This document shows positions 10,533-18,883 of a stretch of DNA of 64,000 bases, piece after piece. The position numbers and the translations under genes are program-made. This DNA is from Pseudonocardia alni. GTDB lineage: Bacteria > Actinomycetota > Actinomycetes > Mycobacteriales > Pseudonocardiaceae. Numbering within the stretch: position 1 is the first letter of the stretch; each line of letters starts with the position of its first letter. The stretch lies in NCBI RefSeq assembly GCF_002813375.1, contig NZ_PHUJ01000002.1, forward strand, positions 124,001 to 188,000, written 5' to 3'. The notes beneath the pieces were generated by a model. The model did not search any database, was not told the origin of the DNA, and worked only from the letters and a program-made list of their open reading frames with translations.

Positions 10533-11498
10533 ATGACCAACCGCAACTGGCGCACGACGTCGACGACCACGGTCCTCACCACGGTGATGACCGCGGCGTT
10601 GGCGCTGGCGCTGTGGACCTCCGAGGCCCCGCAGGGCACTCGGGTGGTGGGACTCGGGTCGGCCGCACCGTGGGGGTCGGCCGACCCGAGGACCCCAACC
10701 GCACCCCTGGCGCCTACGCCGCCGGTGCAGGGCCAGGCCGGCCCGGTCGTCGGCGGCCTGTCGGCGACCTCGGTCGGCGTGCTGGTCGTCGACGGCGGAC
10801 GCCACCAGTGCTCGGCGGCGGTGGTCGCCTCGCGGTCGCGGCGGGTGCTGGCCACCGCGGCGCACTGCGTGTGGCTCGACGGCGGCTGGCGGGTCGACGG
10901 GGCGTTCTTCATCCCCGGCTACGCCGCGGGTGAGGAACCGCTGGGCCGGTGGACCGTCGACACCGCCTACGTGCCACCGGCCTGGCAGCAGATCGACTCC
11001 CCCATCAACGACGTCGCCGCCGACACCGACTTCGCGTTCGTGACGCTGCTGCCCCGCGACGGGGTCCTGCCCGAGCAGGTCCTCGGCGCGCAGGGCATCC
11101 GCTTCTCCACCCCCGACCGGCTCCCGGTCGCCGCGCTGGGCTACCCGGCCACCGGCGTCTACGACGGGCAGTCCTTGCGGGGCTGCGACGGCCCCGCCGC
11201 AGTCGAGACCTTCACCCGGCCGGACCGCGACGGCGGGCAGGTGCTGGCGATGACCTGCGACATGACCGAGGGCGCCTCGGGCGGGCCGTGGCTGGCCGGC
11301 CCGGACGCCGCAGCCGGGCGCGGGCAGGTCGTCGGGGTCGTGTCCGGCGGCGATGCCACCCAGCTGGTCTCACCCCGATTCGGCGCCGCAGCCCGCGAGA
11401 TCTACGAGGCCGCCGACTCCGCCGCCCTGATCCCCGACCAGCCCACCACCCCCGACCCCGCGCTCGCCCGGACCGCCCCTCGAGGAGGGACCAGCTGA
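10533..11498 (+). CDS. Exported trypsin-like serine protease (S1 family)
   Basis: 321 residues, starting three bases after the Rpf gene. A hydrophobic N-terminus (TVLTTVMTAALALALW) acts as signal peptide or anchor. The catalytic triad is visible: His in TAAHC (about H111), Asp in ADTDFAFV (about D166) and Ser in TEGASGGPW (about S249), with paired Cys residues around the His and Ser. The length and motifs fit the trypsin/glutamyl-endopeptidase family. It lies between muralytic and ATPase genes of the conjugation operon, so it probably acts outside the membrane to process operon products or surface proteins. The stop overlaps the next ATG (TGATG). Confidence 0.88.
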   Translation: MTNRNWRTTSTTTVLTTVMTAALALALWTSEAPQGTRVVGLGSAAPWGSADPRTPTAPLAPTPPVQGQAGPVVGGLSATSVGVLVVDGGRHQCSAAVVASRSRRVLATAAHCVWLDGGWRVDGAFFIPGYAAGEEPLGRWTVDTAYVPPAWQQIDSPINDVAADTDFAFVTLLPRDGVLPEQVLGAQGIRFSTPDRLPVAALGYPATGVYDGQSLRGCDGPAAVETFTRPDRDGGQVLAMTCDMTEGASGGPWLAGPDAAAGRGQVVGVVSGGDATQLVSPRFGAAAREIYEAADSAALIPDQPTTPDPALARTAPRGGTS

Positions 11499-12562
11499 TG
11501 ACCTCACCCCGGAACGCGGCCGACCCGCACCACCGCTGGGCAGGGCCGGGGGCATCGCCGCCGCGCAGCCCGTACGAGCTCAACCACCGCCTCGGCGCCG
11601 CCGCGCGCACCCGCGCCCCGGGCGGGCTGGGGGTAGTCGACACCGAGACCATCGTCGACACCACCTCCGCCGCAGCCGCCGCCGACCAGGGCCACGGTCC
11701 GGACCCGATCGAGGTCGCCGAGCAGCTCGGCGCGGCCACCGACGCCGCCCAGGACCGCACCCGCACGGTGTTCCCCGAGTCCCGCCCGGTGTCCTGGGCG
11801 GCGTTCGGGCCGCTGATCCCGGTGCTCGCCGGGTCCGCGGGCGCCGGCGCCTCGTGTGTCGCGGCCGCAATCGTGGACGCGCTGCAGCAGGACCAGCGGT
11901 GCGCGCTGCTGATCGACGCCGACGACCCAGCCCGCTCCGGACTCGCCGGTGCCTCCTCGGTGGACGGCCCCTGGACCCGGCAGGTCAACGACCACCTCAC
12001 CGTGCGCTACAGCTGGCGCGCCGACGCGCTGCTGGCCCGGCTGGAGACCCGCGACCCCGCAGCACTACCGACCATCACCCCCGGGATGGTGCCCCCACCC
12101 CCGGACTGGCTGCCCGACCCCGCACCCGACCCGCTACACGCCACCGTCGTCGACCTCGGTCACGGCGGCTGGCGGGCCGCCGCGACCCCGATCTACGGCG
12201 CCGGGGGCTGGCTACGCCGCGGCCTTCCCTCCCAGCGCCCGATTCTGGTGGTGCGCGCGACCCGCCCGTCGCTGCGCCAGGCCGAGCAGCTGCTCGCCCG
12301 CCTGGACCCCTGGGTGCAGCGCGGCCTGGCCACCCCGATCTACCAGCTCGTGGTCAACGGCGCCCGCAAGTGGCCGACGGGGGTGGCCGGCGCCGCCGGG
12401 CCGCGGGTCGCGGCCCTGCTGGACGAGGCCCTGTTCGTGCCGCACATCCCGGCCTGGGAGCTCGGCGGGGTCACCGACGAGCCCAGCCCCCCGAAGGCGG
12501 TGGAGGCGCTGCGCCCGCTGCTCGCCTCCTGGCGGCTCATCCCCTCGCCGAGGCGCCGCTGA
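11498..12562 (+). CDS. Degenerate MinD-like ATPase of the conjugation operon
   Basis: 354 residues from ATG 11498, which has a strong ribosome site (GAGGAGGG) and overlaps the protease stop. A much longer frame from 10949 merely antisense-mimics the protease and is rejected. After an Ala-rich disordered N-terminus, residues 110-150 match the MinD start strand and P-loop region (LIPVLAGSAGAGASCVAAAIVDAL... CALLIDADDPA), but the P-loop lysine is replaced by Ala (GSAGAGAS). VVDLGHGG, ILVVRATRPSLRQAEQLL and YQLVVNGARKW continue the fold. It is therefore likely a non-hydrolysing partner of the intact MinD-like protein at 5319, perhaps a heterodimer subunit. No other function is recognised. Confidence 0.7.
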   Translation: MTSPRNAADPHHRWAGPGASPPRSPYELNHRLGAAARTRAPGGLGVVDTETIVDTTSAAAAADQGHGPDPIEVAEQLGAATDAAQDRTRTVFPESRPVSWAAFGPLIPVLAGSAGAGASCVAAAIVDALQQDQRCALLIDADDPARSGLAGASSVDGPWTRQVNDHLTVRYSWRADALLARLETRDPAALPTITPGMVPPPPDWLPDPAPDPLHATVVDLGHGGWRAAATPIYGAGGWLRRGLPSQRPILVVRATRPSLRQAEQLLARLDPWVQRGLATPIYQLVVNGARKWPTGVAGAAGPRVAALLDEALFVPHIPAWELGGVTDEPSPPKAVEALRPLLASWRLIPSPRRR

Positions 12563-12685
12563 CCAGCCGCCCGGTCCGCCCCGCTGCGTCCGGCCCCCCC
12601 ACACCGGCACCAGCCCACACCTTCACCCCGGCACCACTACGTCCAGCACCACACCGTCCATCCCACCCCTCCTGCGGAGCGCGCC

Positions 12686-13006
12686 ATGTCTGTCATCAAC
12701 GTGATCAACGAATCGCTGACCCAGATCCATCTGTTGCCGACACAGGACCTCCCCAAGCCGAGCCCGATCGAGCCCCCCGGCGCCGGGGCCATCCGCGACA
12801 TCGTCGGCTACATCCAGTGGATCGCCGGGGTCTGCATCGTCGGGCTGTTCTTCGGCGGGATCGTCGCCTCGACCGCGGGCCGGCTCTGGGACCACCACGG
12901 GTCCGGACGTCTCGGGGCCCGCCTGATCGTCGGTGCTCTCGCCCTGGCCGTGCTGTACGGGATCGGCTACGGCGTGGTCAACCAGTTCGCGAAGACGAGC
13001 GCCTGA
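12686..13006 (+). CDS. Small two-helix membrane protein (pilin/VirB2-like candidate)
   Basis: 106 residues with two membrane helices (GYIQWIAGVCIVGLFFGGIVAS and LIVGALALAVLYGIGYGVV) separated by a short charged loop (GRLWDHHGSGRLGAR). Size, topology and position just before the channel genes fit the small VirB2/TrbC-like or PrgF-type subunits of conjugation systems, though no sequence motif proves it. A ribosome-like GGAG lies nine bases before the ATG. The gap of 123 bp upstream is one of the larger ones in the operon; the stop overlaps the next start (TGATG). Confidence 0.6.
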   Translation: MSVINVINESLTQIHLLPTQDLPKPSPIEPPGAGAIRDIVGYIQWIAGVCIVGLFFGGIVASTAGRLWDHHGSGRLGARLIVGALALAVLYGIGYGVVNQFAKTSA

Positions 13007-13872
13007 TGGCCCGCCTGATGAACCCTGACGGCCGGCAGATGTACTCGCGTCCCGGGCGCCCGGGGCCGGGCGAGCGAGGGCGCGCGATGCTCATCCTCGG
13101 TGGGGTCGGTGTACTCCTGCTGGGACTGATCATCGCGGTGATCATGTTCGTGACCGGCATGTTCACCGGATCCGAGACCACCGGCCCCCGGCCGTCTGCG
13201 GACCCGATGCTGTCCTCCCCGGGGCTCGGCCCGTCCGCGGGGAGCGGCCCGCAGGCCGAGGCGGCGCTGGCACAGGCGCCGATGCTGCAGCTACCGGTCA
13301 GCGCCGTGTCACCGCGGACGCTGAGCACCCGCACCGCGGGACCACCGATCGCGCTTCCGCAGCCCGAGCAGGTCACCGGTTCCCTCGTGCCGACCGGGTT
13401 CCCTGCCACCGAGGCGGGCGCGCTGGCCCAGCTCGTGGAGCTGATGAAGGTCGGGATGGCCGATGCCGATCCCCAGACCTGGGCGCGCGCCTACGACTCG
13501 CTGGCCGAGCCCGGCGCGCTACCGGCCGCGCAGACCCGGACCAGCCAGGACCTCGTCGATCTGCGCCGCGGCTCCAACATGAACCCGACCGGCCCGCTGC
13601 GGTCCGGGATGCGCATCTCGTGGGCGCCGACCAGCGTGATGGTCAAGGGCACCACCGACGACGGCACCTACACCGTGGCCTGCGCGCTCGGCGAGCTCGT
13701 CGCCGACAACGACGGCCGGGTCGTGAGCTTCGGGTGGGGCAACTGCCTGCCGATGCGCCGGGTCGGTGACCAGTGGCGCATCGCCTCGGGCCCGACCGCG
13801 GCCACCGCGCCCTCGGCCTGGCCGGGCAGCGACGAGGCGGTCTCGGCCGGCTGGCGGGACATCACACGATGA
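13006..13872 (+). CDS. Membrane-anchored conjugation protein with extracytoplasmic domain
   Basis: 288 residues from ATG 13006 (TGATG overlap). One membrane helix (MLILGGVGVLLLGLIIAVIMFVTGMF, about 26-51) is followed by a Pro/Ser-rich linker and a compact domain from about residue 130 (ALAQLVELMKVGMADADPQTWARAYDSL ... YTVACALGELVADNDGRVVSFGWGNCLPMRRVGDQWRIASGP). The pattern of a helix pair and beta strands ending in WRI(A/S)SGP recalls the NTF2/VirB8 fold, so it may be a second VirB8-like assembly factor. Two Cys residues in the domain could form a disulphide. ATGA overlap with the channel gene. Confidence 0.6.
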   Translation: MARLMNPDGRQMYSRPGRPGPGERGRAMLILGGVGVLLLGLIIAVIMFVTGMFTGSETTGPRPSADPMLSSPGLGPSAGSGPQAEAALAQAPMLQLPVSAVSPRTLSTRTAGPPIALPQPEQVTGSLVPTGFPATEAGALAQLVELMKVGMADADPQTWARAYDSLAEPGALPAAQTRTSQDLVDLRRGSNMNPTGPLRSGMRISWAPTSVMVKGTTDDGTYTVACALGELVADNDGRVVSFGWGNCLPMRRVGDQWRIASGPTAATAPSAWPGSDEAVSAGWRDITR

Positions 13873-15572
13873 CCGCGCTCCTGCTGCCGCTCCAACCGGC
13901 ACCACCGCCCGATGGCGGGGGTGGGCCGTCCGGCCCGAGCCTGGGCGACTACATCTCCAACCCCATCGGGTCGGCGGCGCAGTCCGCGTTCGACACCGCC
14001 ATGCAGAACGTGTGGAACGCCGGGATCTGGCTGCTCAAGGCCGGGTTCACCCTGGCCGACCAGGTGTCCACGGTCGAGCTGGACAGCGTCACCGGCCAGA
14101 GCCAGGGGGCGTCGTCGCTGTGGTCGTCACTGATGGGCGTGGCCGGGATGATCGCGCTGGGCCTGTTCTTCTTCCAGCTGATCTCGGTCGCGCTGCGCGG
14201 CGGGCGGGGCATGTTCCGCGCGTTCACCGGGCCGCTGCAGTTCGGTCTGGCGATCGCGCTGACCACCGGCGTCGTCGTGGCCCTGCTGCAGACCTCCGAC
14301 GGGCTGACCGAGTTCTTCCTGTCCCGCCTCGACGGCGCCACCTCCTTCGACCAGGCACTGGCCAACGACACCGTCGCCGCCCGGATCGGGGAGAACCCCG
14401 ACCTGGGCGAGGTCGAGGACAGCGCCCGCTCGATGATCCTCGGGCTCGCCGCACTGTTCGGGATCATCCCGGCCGGCATCGGCTTCGCCCTGCAGATGAT
14501 CTTCCGGCAGGCCGCGATCCTGGTGCTCGTCGCCACCATCCCGATGCTGGCGGCGATGCTCGTCGCCGACTCCACCGCGCCGTCGTTCTGGCGCGGCGTG
14601 CGCTGGTTGCTCGCCGCGATCCTCATGAAGCCCGCGCTCGCGCTGGTGCTGCTGATCGGTGTGTCGGTGATGGCCCGGGCCGAGGGCGTCGCCGGGCTCC
14701 TGGCCGGGACCGCGGTGCTGCTGGTCAGCCTGTTCTGCCCGATGGTGCTCTTCCGGTTGCTGGCCTTCGTCGACCCCGGCACCGGCGCGGGGATGGCGCT
14801 GCGCTCCGGCGGGTCCCGCGGCTCGTCCGCACCGGGTGCGGACGGCGGCACGAGTGAGTCGATCAACGTTGCCCGCATGGCGCGCTCGGGCAGTGGTGGG
14901 GGCGGTCCGTCGGCCGGGGGCGGTGGCGAGTTGGGCGGCTCCACCGCGGCCTCCCCGACCGCCGGGTCCACCGCGGCCGCCGGACGCGCCGGCGGCGCCG
15001 GTGCGGGCGCTGCCGGTGGCGGCGCGGGTGGCGGCGCGGCGGCGGGCGGTGCTGCCGCCGGGCTGGGCGCGGTCGGTGGTGTCGCGGCCGCGGCGGTCGT
15101 CGGCGGCTACATGGCCACCAAGGCCGCCGGGCAGGCCGCCGGGGGCTACGCCTCCTCCCAGATGGCGCAGACCGGCGTCGGGCACCCCGGCCCCGCACCC
15201 GCCGCCGGTGGTGGAGACGTCAGCTCGGCGGCCGGCGACGCCTACGCGGGGGCGACAGCCACCTCGGGCTGGTCAGGCCAGCCCGCGGGCGGCGACAACG
15301 GGCCGATCGAGCCCGGTGGCGCCCCGGCAGGTGGCTCGGAGCCGGAGCCGGCCCCGCCCAGCGTCGACGCCGGGCCCCCCGAAGCGGGACGCCCCGACTC
15401 GGGCCCCTCGACCCCGCCCCGCCCTCATGAGGCCCCTCCGGTGAACACCGGCTCGGACGGGCCCTCCACGACGCCGGAACCGACTGACACCAGCACGACC
15501 GCATGGGCTCCCGCGCCACCCCGCCCCGCCCCTGACCGTGCTGCCCCCGATCGAGAGGACCGCGACCGATGA
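13869..15572 (+). CDS. VirB6/TrbL-like polytopic conjugation channel protein
   Basis: 567 residues from ATG 13869 (ATGA overlap; an in-frame start at 13773 lies inside the previous gene). Six hydrophobic segments occur between about residues 80 and 300 (for example LMGVAGMIALGLFFFQLISV, FGLAIALTTGVVVALL, MILGLAALFGIIPAGIGFAL, AAILVLVATIPMLAAMLV, LLVSLFCPMVLFRLLAFV). A roughly 260-residue Gly/Ala/Ser/Pro-rich tail follows. This is the VirB6/TrbL architecture: an inner-membrane channel scaffold with a long soluble tail. It sits directly before the SCO6880 and VirB4 genes, the usual order in actinobacterial type IV systems. Confidence 0.8.
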   Translation: MTALLLPLQPAPPPDGGGGPSGPSLGDYISNPIGSAAQSAFDTAMQNVWNAGIWLLKAGFTLADQVSTVELDSVTGQSQGASSLWSSLMGVAGMIALGLFFFQLISVALRGGRGMFRAFTGPLQFGLAIALTTGVVVALLQTSDGLTEFFLSRLDGATSFDQALANDTVAARIGENPDLGEVEDSARSMILGLAALFGIIPAGIGFALQMIFRQAAILVLVATIPMLAAMLVADSTAPSFWRGVRWLLAAILMKPALALVLLIGVSVMARAEGVAGLLAGTAVLLVSLFCPMVLFRLLAFVDPGTGAGMALRSGGSRGSSAPGADGGTSESINVARMARSGSGGGGPSAGGGGELGGSTAASPTAGSTAAAGRAGGAGAGAAGGGAGGGAAAGGAAAGLGAVGGVAAAAVVGGYMATKAAGQAAGGYASSQMAQTGVGHPGPAPAAGGGDVSSAAGDAYAGATATSGWSGQPAGGDNGPIEPGGAPAGGSEPEPAPPSVDAGPPEAGRPDSGPSTPPRPHEAPPVNTGSDGPSTTPEPTDTSTTAWAPAPPRPAPDRAAPDREDRDR

Positions 15573-17101
15573 GCACCGCCACCGGGCCTGTCGGCCCGCG
15601 CGTGTACCGCGGGCTGAACCTCAAGGAAGGGATGGGCTGGATCGCCGGGATGACCCCGGTCCAAGCATTCCTGGTCGCCGCCGCGTGCACCCCGGCCCTG
15701 ATCGCGATGTCGCGCAACCAGTGGTCCACCGCGTTCAGCTGGGGCGTGTTCGCCGCCGTGCTGGTCGTGCTGATCGTCGTCCCCGTCCACGGCCGCCCCG
15801 CGTTCCGCTGGCTGGCCGACCTGATCATGTTCCAGACAGGAGTGCTGATGCGCTGGTCACCCTGGCAATCACGCGCCGCGGCCGGGCTGGCCGGTGACCG
15901 CAGCGAGCCCGACCTGCCCGGCGTGCTGTCGCGCCTGGAGTTCCCCGACGGCCCGGAGTTCCACGGCTCGCGGATCTGCCTGATCCACGACACCGACCAG
16001 GGACGCTGGGGTGCCACCGCTCGCCTGACCCACTCCGGTGTCGGGATGCTGTCCGACGACGAGTGCACCGAGCTCGCCCGCCGCCTCGGCTCGATGCTCG
16101 TCGGACTCGGGCACCGCGAGGTCGTCGACCGCATCTCGCTGCTCGTGCGCACCGTTCCCGACGACGGCACCGAGTACGCGGTCTGGCGCGAGCGCCACCA
16201 GCGCGCCGACGCCCCCACCCTGGCCCGGCAGGTGACCACCGAGATCGACCGCGACGTCGCCTCGGTCAGCGTGCGGACCGAGCTGTTCGTGACCGTGTCG
16301 GGCACCGAGGACGCGCTGCGCCGCCCGGCCAAGGCCGCCGGCGGCGGTGTCGCGGGCCGCGCGTACGCCCTCTACCGCGTCCTGGAAGCCGTCGCCGACG
16401 GTCTGCGCGGATTGGGCGTGCAGTCGGTGACCTGGCTGACCTCCACCGGGGTCGCCGAGGCCATCAAGACCGGCTTCAACCCCGCCACCGCCGCCTCCCT
16501 GCAGTACCAGCACCTCATGCGGCCCGACCCGGACGGCTCGGTGGGGCTACCGATCTCTCAGGCCGGCCCCGCCCTCGCTCCCGCGCCGGCCGCCCGGGCC
16601 TATCACCACGACGGGTTCTCCTCGGTCTCCTACGCGGTGCAGCCCCCGGAATCCGGGACGATCTTCGGCTCCCTCGGCCCGCTCCTCGCGGTCCGCACCG
16701 CAGGAGAGCGCCGCACCCTGCAGATCCACTACGAGATCCTGTCCCAGGCCGCCGCCGCCCGGGAGGTGCGCTCCCAGCGGTTCCGCAACAACGTCCTGGT
16801 CGACGCCAAGGCCCAGCGCGGGTTCAACACCACCGCCGTCGACACCCGCCGCCAAACCGGCGCCCGCGAACAAGAAGCAGCGGTCGCGGCCGGGCACGCC
16901 CTGGTCCGCTTCACCGTGGCCTCCTCGCTCACGGTGCCCGCCGAGTGGAACCTCGAGGACCACGCCGCCCGTCTGGAGAACGACTCCTCGGGCCGGTTCC
17001 GGCTGCTGCGCCTGGAACTGGCCCAGGACTCCGCCTTCGTCGCCGCGGCCCTCCCGGTCGGGATCGGGCTGCCCCGTCTGACCAGGGCGTTCGACTCATG
17101 A
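15569..17101 (+). CDS. SCO6880-family conjugation protein (PrgI/VirB3-like N-terminus)
   Basis: 510 residues, ATGA overlap on both sides. Two closely spaced membrane helices near the N-terminus (PVQAFLVAAACTPALIAM and FSWGVFAAVLVVLIVVPV) are followed by a large soluble domain with conserved-looking ICLIHDTDQGRWGATARL, ELARRLGSMLVGLG and a C-terminal LVRFTVASSLTVPAEW stretch. The layout matches the SCO6880 family of actinobacterial conjugation loci, thought to combine a VirB3/PrgI-like membrane part with the N-terminal domain of VirB4. The ATPase part is encoded by the next gene, so the VirB3-VirB4 unit is split across two genes. Confidence 0.78.
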   Translation: MSTATGPVGPRVYRGLNLKEGMGWIAGMTPVQAFLVAAACTPALIAMSRNQWSTAFSWGVFAAVLVVLIVVPVHGRPAFRWLADLIMFQTGVLMRWSPWQSRAAAGLAGDRSEPDLPGVLSRLEFPDGPEFHGSRICLIHDTDQGRWGATARLTHSGVGMLSDDECTELARRLGSMLVGLGHREVVDRISLLVRTVPDDGTEYAVWRERHQRADAPTLARQVTTEIDRDVASVSVRTELFVTVSGTEDALRRPAKAAGGGVAGRAYALYRVLEAVADGLRGLGVQSVTWLTSTGVAEAIKTGFNPATAASLQYQHLMRPDPDGSVGLPISQAGPALAPAPAARAYHHDGFSSVSYAVQPPESGTIFGSLGPLLAVRTAGERRTLQIHYEILSQAAAAREVRSQRFRNNVLVDAKAQRGFNTTAVDTRRQTGAREQEAAVAAGHALVRFTVASSLTVPAEWNLEDHAARLENDSSGRFRLLRLELAQDSAFVAAALPVGIGLPRLTRAFDS

Positions 17102-18876
17102 GCATCTTCGGTAAGCGCCGCCACGTACAGCCGCGCACCACCAGCGACCTGCTGAGCCAGTTCACCGACCTCGACGGCATCCCCGTCTCCGCACCCGCCG
17201 ACCCCATCGGCCCGGACGAGGAGCGCGCCAACGGCCGGCGAGGCGGCCGGAGTCGGGTCAACCAGGCCACCGCCCCCCGCCAGGGCCACCGTGAACCGGG
17301 CCGCGGATGGGCCGCGGTCGACGCAGCCCGCCGGGCCCCGGTCTACCGGGCCACCACCGCCGAGGTCGGCGGACTGTTCCCGCTGCTGGCCTCCAACGGC
17401 GTCCCGGCCATCGGCGCCCGGCTGGGCTACGACACCCAGTCCGGGGGCGCCTTCTACGTCCACCCCACCGAGTGGGTGCTGCGCCAGATGGTCACCAACC
17501 CGAACCTGGTGGTGTTCGGCGAACCGGGCCGCGGCAAGTCCTCCACCGTCGTCGCTTTGATGCTGCGGATGATGCTCTTCGGCGTCCGCTCGCTGATCTC
17601 CGGTGACGTGAAGGGCGAGTACACCCCGCTGCTGCGCTCGCTCGGGATCACCCCGATCGCGCTCGGCCGCGGTAGCCACCACCGCCTCAACGCCCTGGAC
17701 CTCGGACCCATCCGATCGAGGTGGGGCACCTGGAGCACCGAGCGGCAGCGCGAGGAACTCACCGGCATCCTGGCGCGCTGGACAAGGCTGCTGACCGCGC
17801 TGGCCGAGGCCCAGGGCTACGACCCGACCGTCACCGACGAGCACGTCCTCTCCACCGTGCTCAACCGGCTCGTCGGCGCCGAGCACGGCGCGGACGAGCT
17901 GCGCCCGATCACCATCCCCGACGTCGTCGACCAGCTCGCCCACCCCGACGACGACCTGTGGCAGGCCACCCGCTTCGCCTCCCACCGCCAGTTCCTCGAC
18001 CACACCCGCCAGATCACCGACGCCCTGTCCAACCTCGTCGTCGGCCCGCTGTCGGGGTTGTTCGACGAGCCGACGAACTTCGACCTCGACTGGGACGCCC
18101 CCGTGCAGTCGATGGACCTCTCGCTGCTGCGCAGCAGGGGCGATCAGGCAATCGCGGTCGCTCTGACCTGCCTCGGCTCCTGGTCCTCGATGATCACCGA
18201 CCTGCAGGACGACGGCGACGTGCGCATCGTCGTGCGCGACGAGGTCTGGCGGCAGATGCGACTCGGGCTGCGCGCGGTCCAGGCCGTCGACTCCGACCTG
18301 CGCCTGTCCCGCGCCGAACGCAAGATCCAGCTCCTGGTGATGCACAAGCCCTCCGACCTGCTCTCCGTCGGGGCCGCCGGCTCCCAGGAGGTCTCCATCG
18401 CCAAGGACCTGCTCGCGCTGTGCTCGACCCGGATCCTGCTCGGCCAGTCCACCCGGGTCGGCGACGAGCTCGCCGACGAGCTCGGACTGTCCGAGCGTGA
18501 ACAGGCCGTGCTCACCGGCTGGGCGATGGAAGGCCAGGGCCGTGCGCTGTGGAAGCTGGAGAACCGCCCCGGCATGAAGATCCAGACGGTCCTCTCCCCC
18601 ACCGAGCGGGCCATCTTCGACACCAATGCTGGGCTGCGCTCCCGAGACGACCAGCCCCACGCGACACCGCAGCACCCCGCGCTCCAGGAACCCTCACCGC
18701 CGACCGGGCGCCCAGGCCGCCCACGGCTGGTGCCGGTGAGCGCCTCCACTCCCGACCCCAGCCTCGACGCCGCCGCGCCCGCCGCCGTCGAGCACCTGGC
18801 CGCGGCCGTCAGGATCTCGACCAACGGCACCGGCCACAACGGCCGTGGCTCCGGCGGCGCACCGCCGCGACGGTGA
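17098..18876 (+). CDS. virB4: VirB4/TraC-like conjugation ATPase
   Basis: 592 residues from ATG 17098 (ATGA overlap with SCO6880). Walker A is GEPGRGKSS (about residues 141-149), followed by SLISGDVKGEYTPLLRSLG, the VirB4/VirD4-type segment after the P-loop. Walker B is VRIVVRDEVW (about 376-385), with LLVMHKPSDLLSVG and CSTRILLGQST further on. The protein lacks the N-terminal VirB4 domain, which the preceding gene may supply. It hydrolyses ATP at the inner face of the membrane to power assembly of the transfer channel. The tail after residue 510 is Pro/Ala-rich and disordered. Confidence 0.88.
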   Translation: MSIFGKRRHVQPRTTSDLLSQFTDLDGIPVSAPADPIGPDEERANGRRGGRSRVNQATAPRQGHREPGRGWAAVDAARRAPVYRATTAEVGGLFPLLASNGVPAIGARLGYDTQSGGAFYVHPTEWVLRQMVTNPNLVVFGEPGRGKSSTVVALMLRMMLFGVRSLISGDVKGEYTPLLRSLGITPIALGRGSHHRLNALDLGPIRSRWGTWSTERQREELTGILARWTRLLTALAEAQGYDPTVTDEHVLSTVLNRLVGAEHGADELRPITIPDVVDQLAHPDDDLWQATRFASHRQFLDHTRQITDALSNLVVGPLSGLFDEPTNFDLDWDAPVQSMDLSLLRSRGDQAIAVALTCLGSWSSMITDLQDDGDVRIVVRDEVWRQMRLGLRAVQAVDSDLRLSRAERKIQLLVMHKPSDLLSVGAAGSQEVSIAKDLLALCSTRILLGQSTRVGDELADELGLSEREQAVLTGWAMEGQGRALWKLENRPGMKIQTVLSPTERAIFDTNAGLRSRDDQPHATPQHPALQEPSPPTGRPGRPRLVPVSASTPDPSLDAAAPAAVEHLAAAVRISTNGTGHNGRGSGGAPPRR

Positions 18877-18883
18877 CCTGACG

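Noticed and set aside
10949..11497. Upstream extension of the degenerate ATPase gene
   Set aside because: The frame is open through the protease gene but encodes Arg-rich sequence. The ATG at 11498 has GAGGAGGG and TGATG coupling.
16729..18675. Long antisense frame opposite VirB4
   Set aside because: A shadow of the VirB4 codon bias (Gly/Val/Asp/Gln-rich). The plus-strand gene has complete ATPase motifs.
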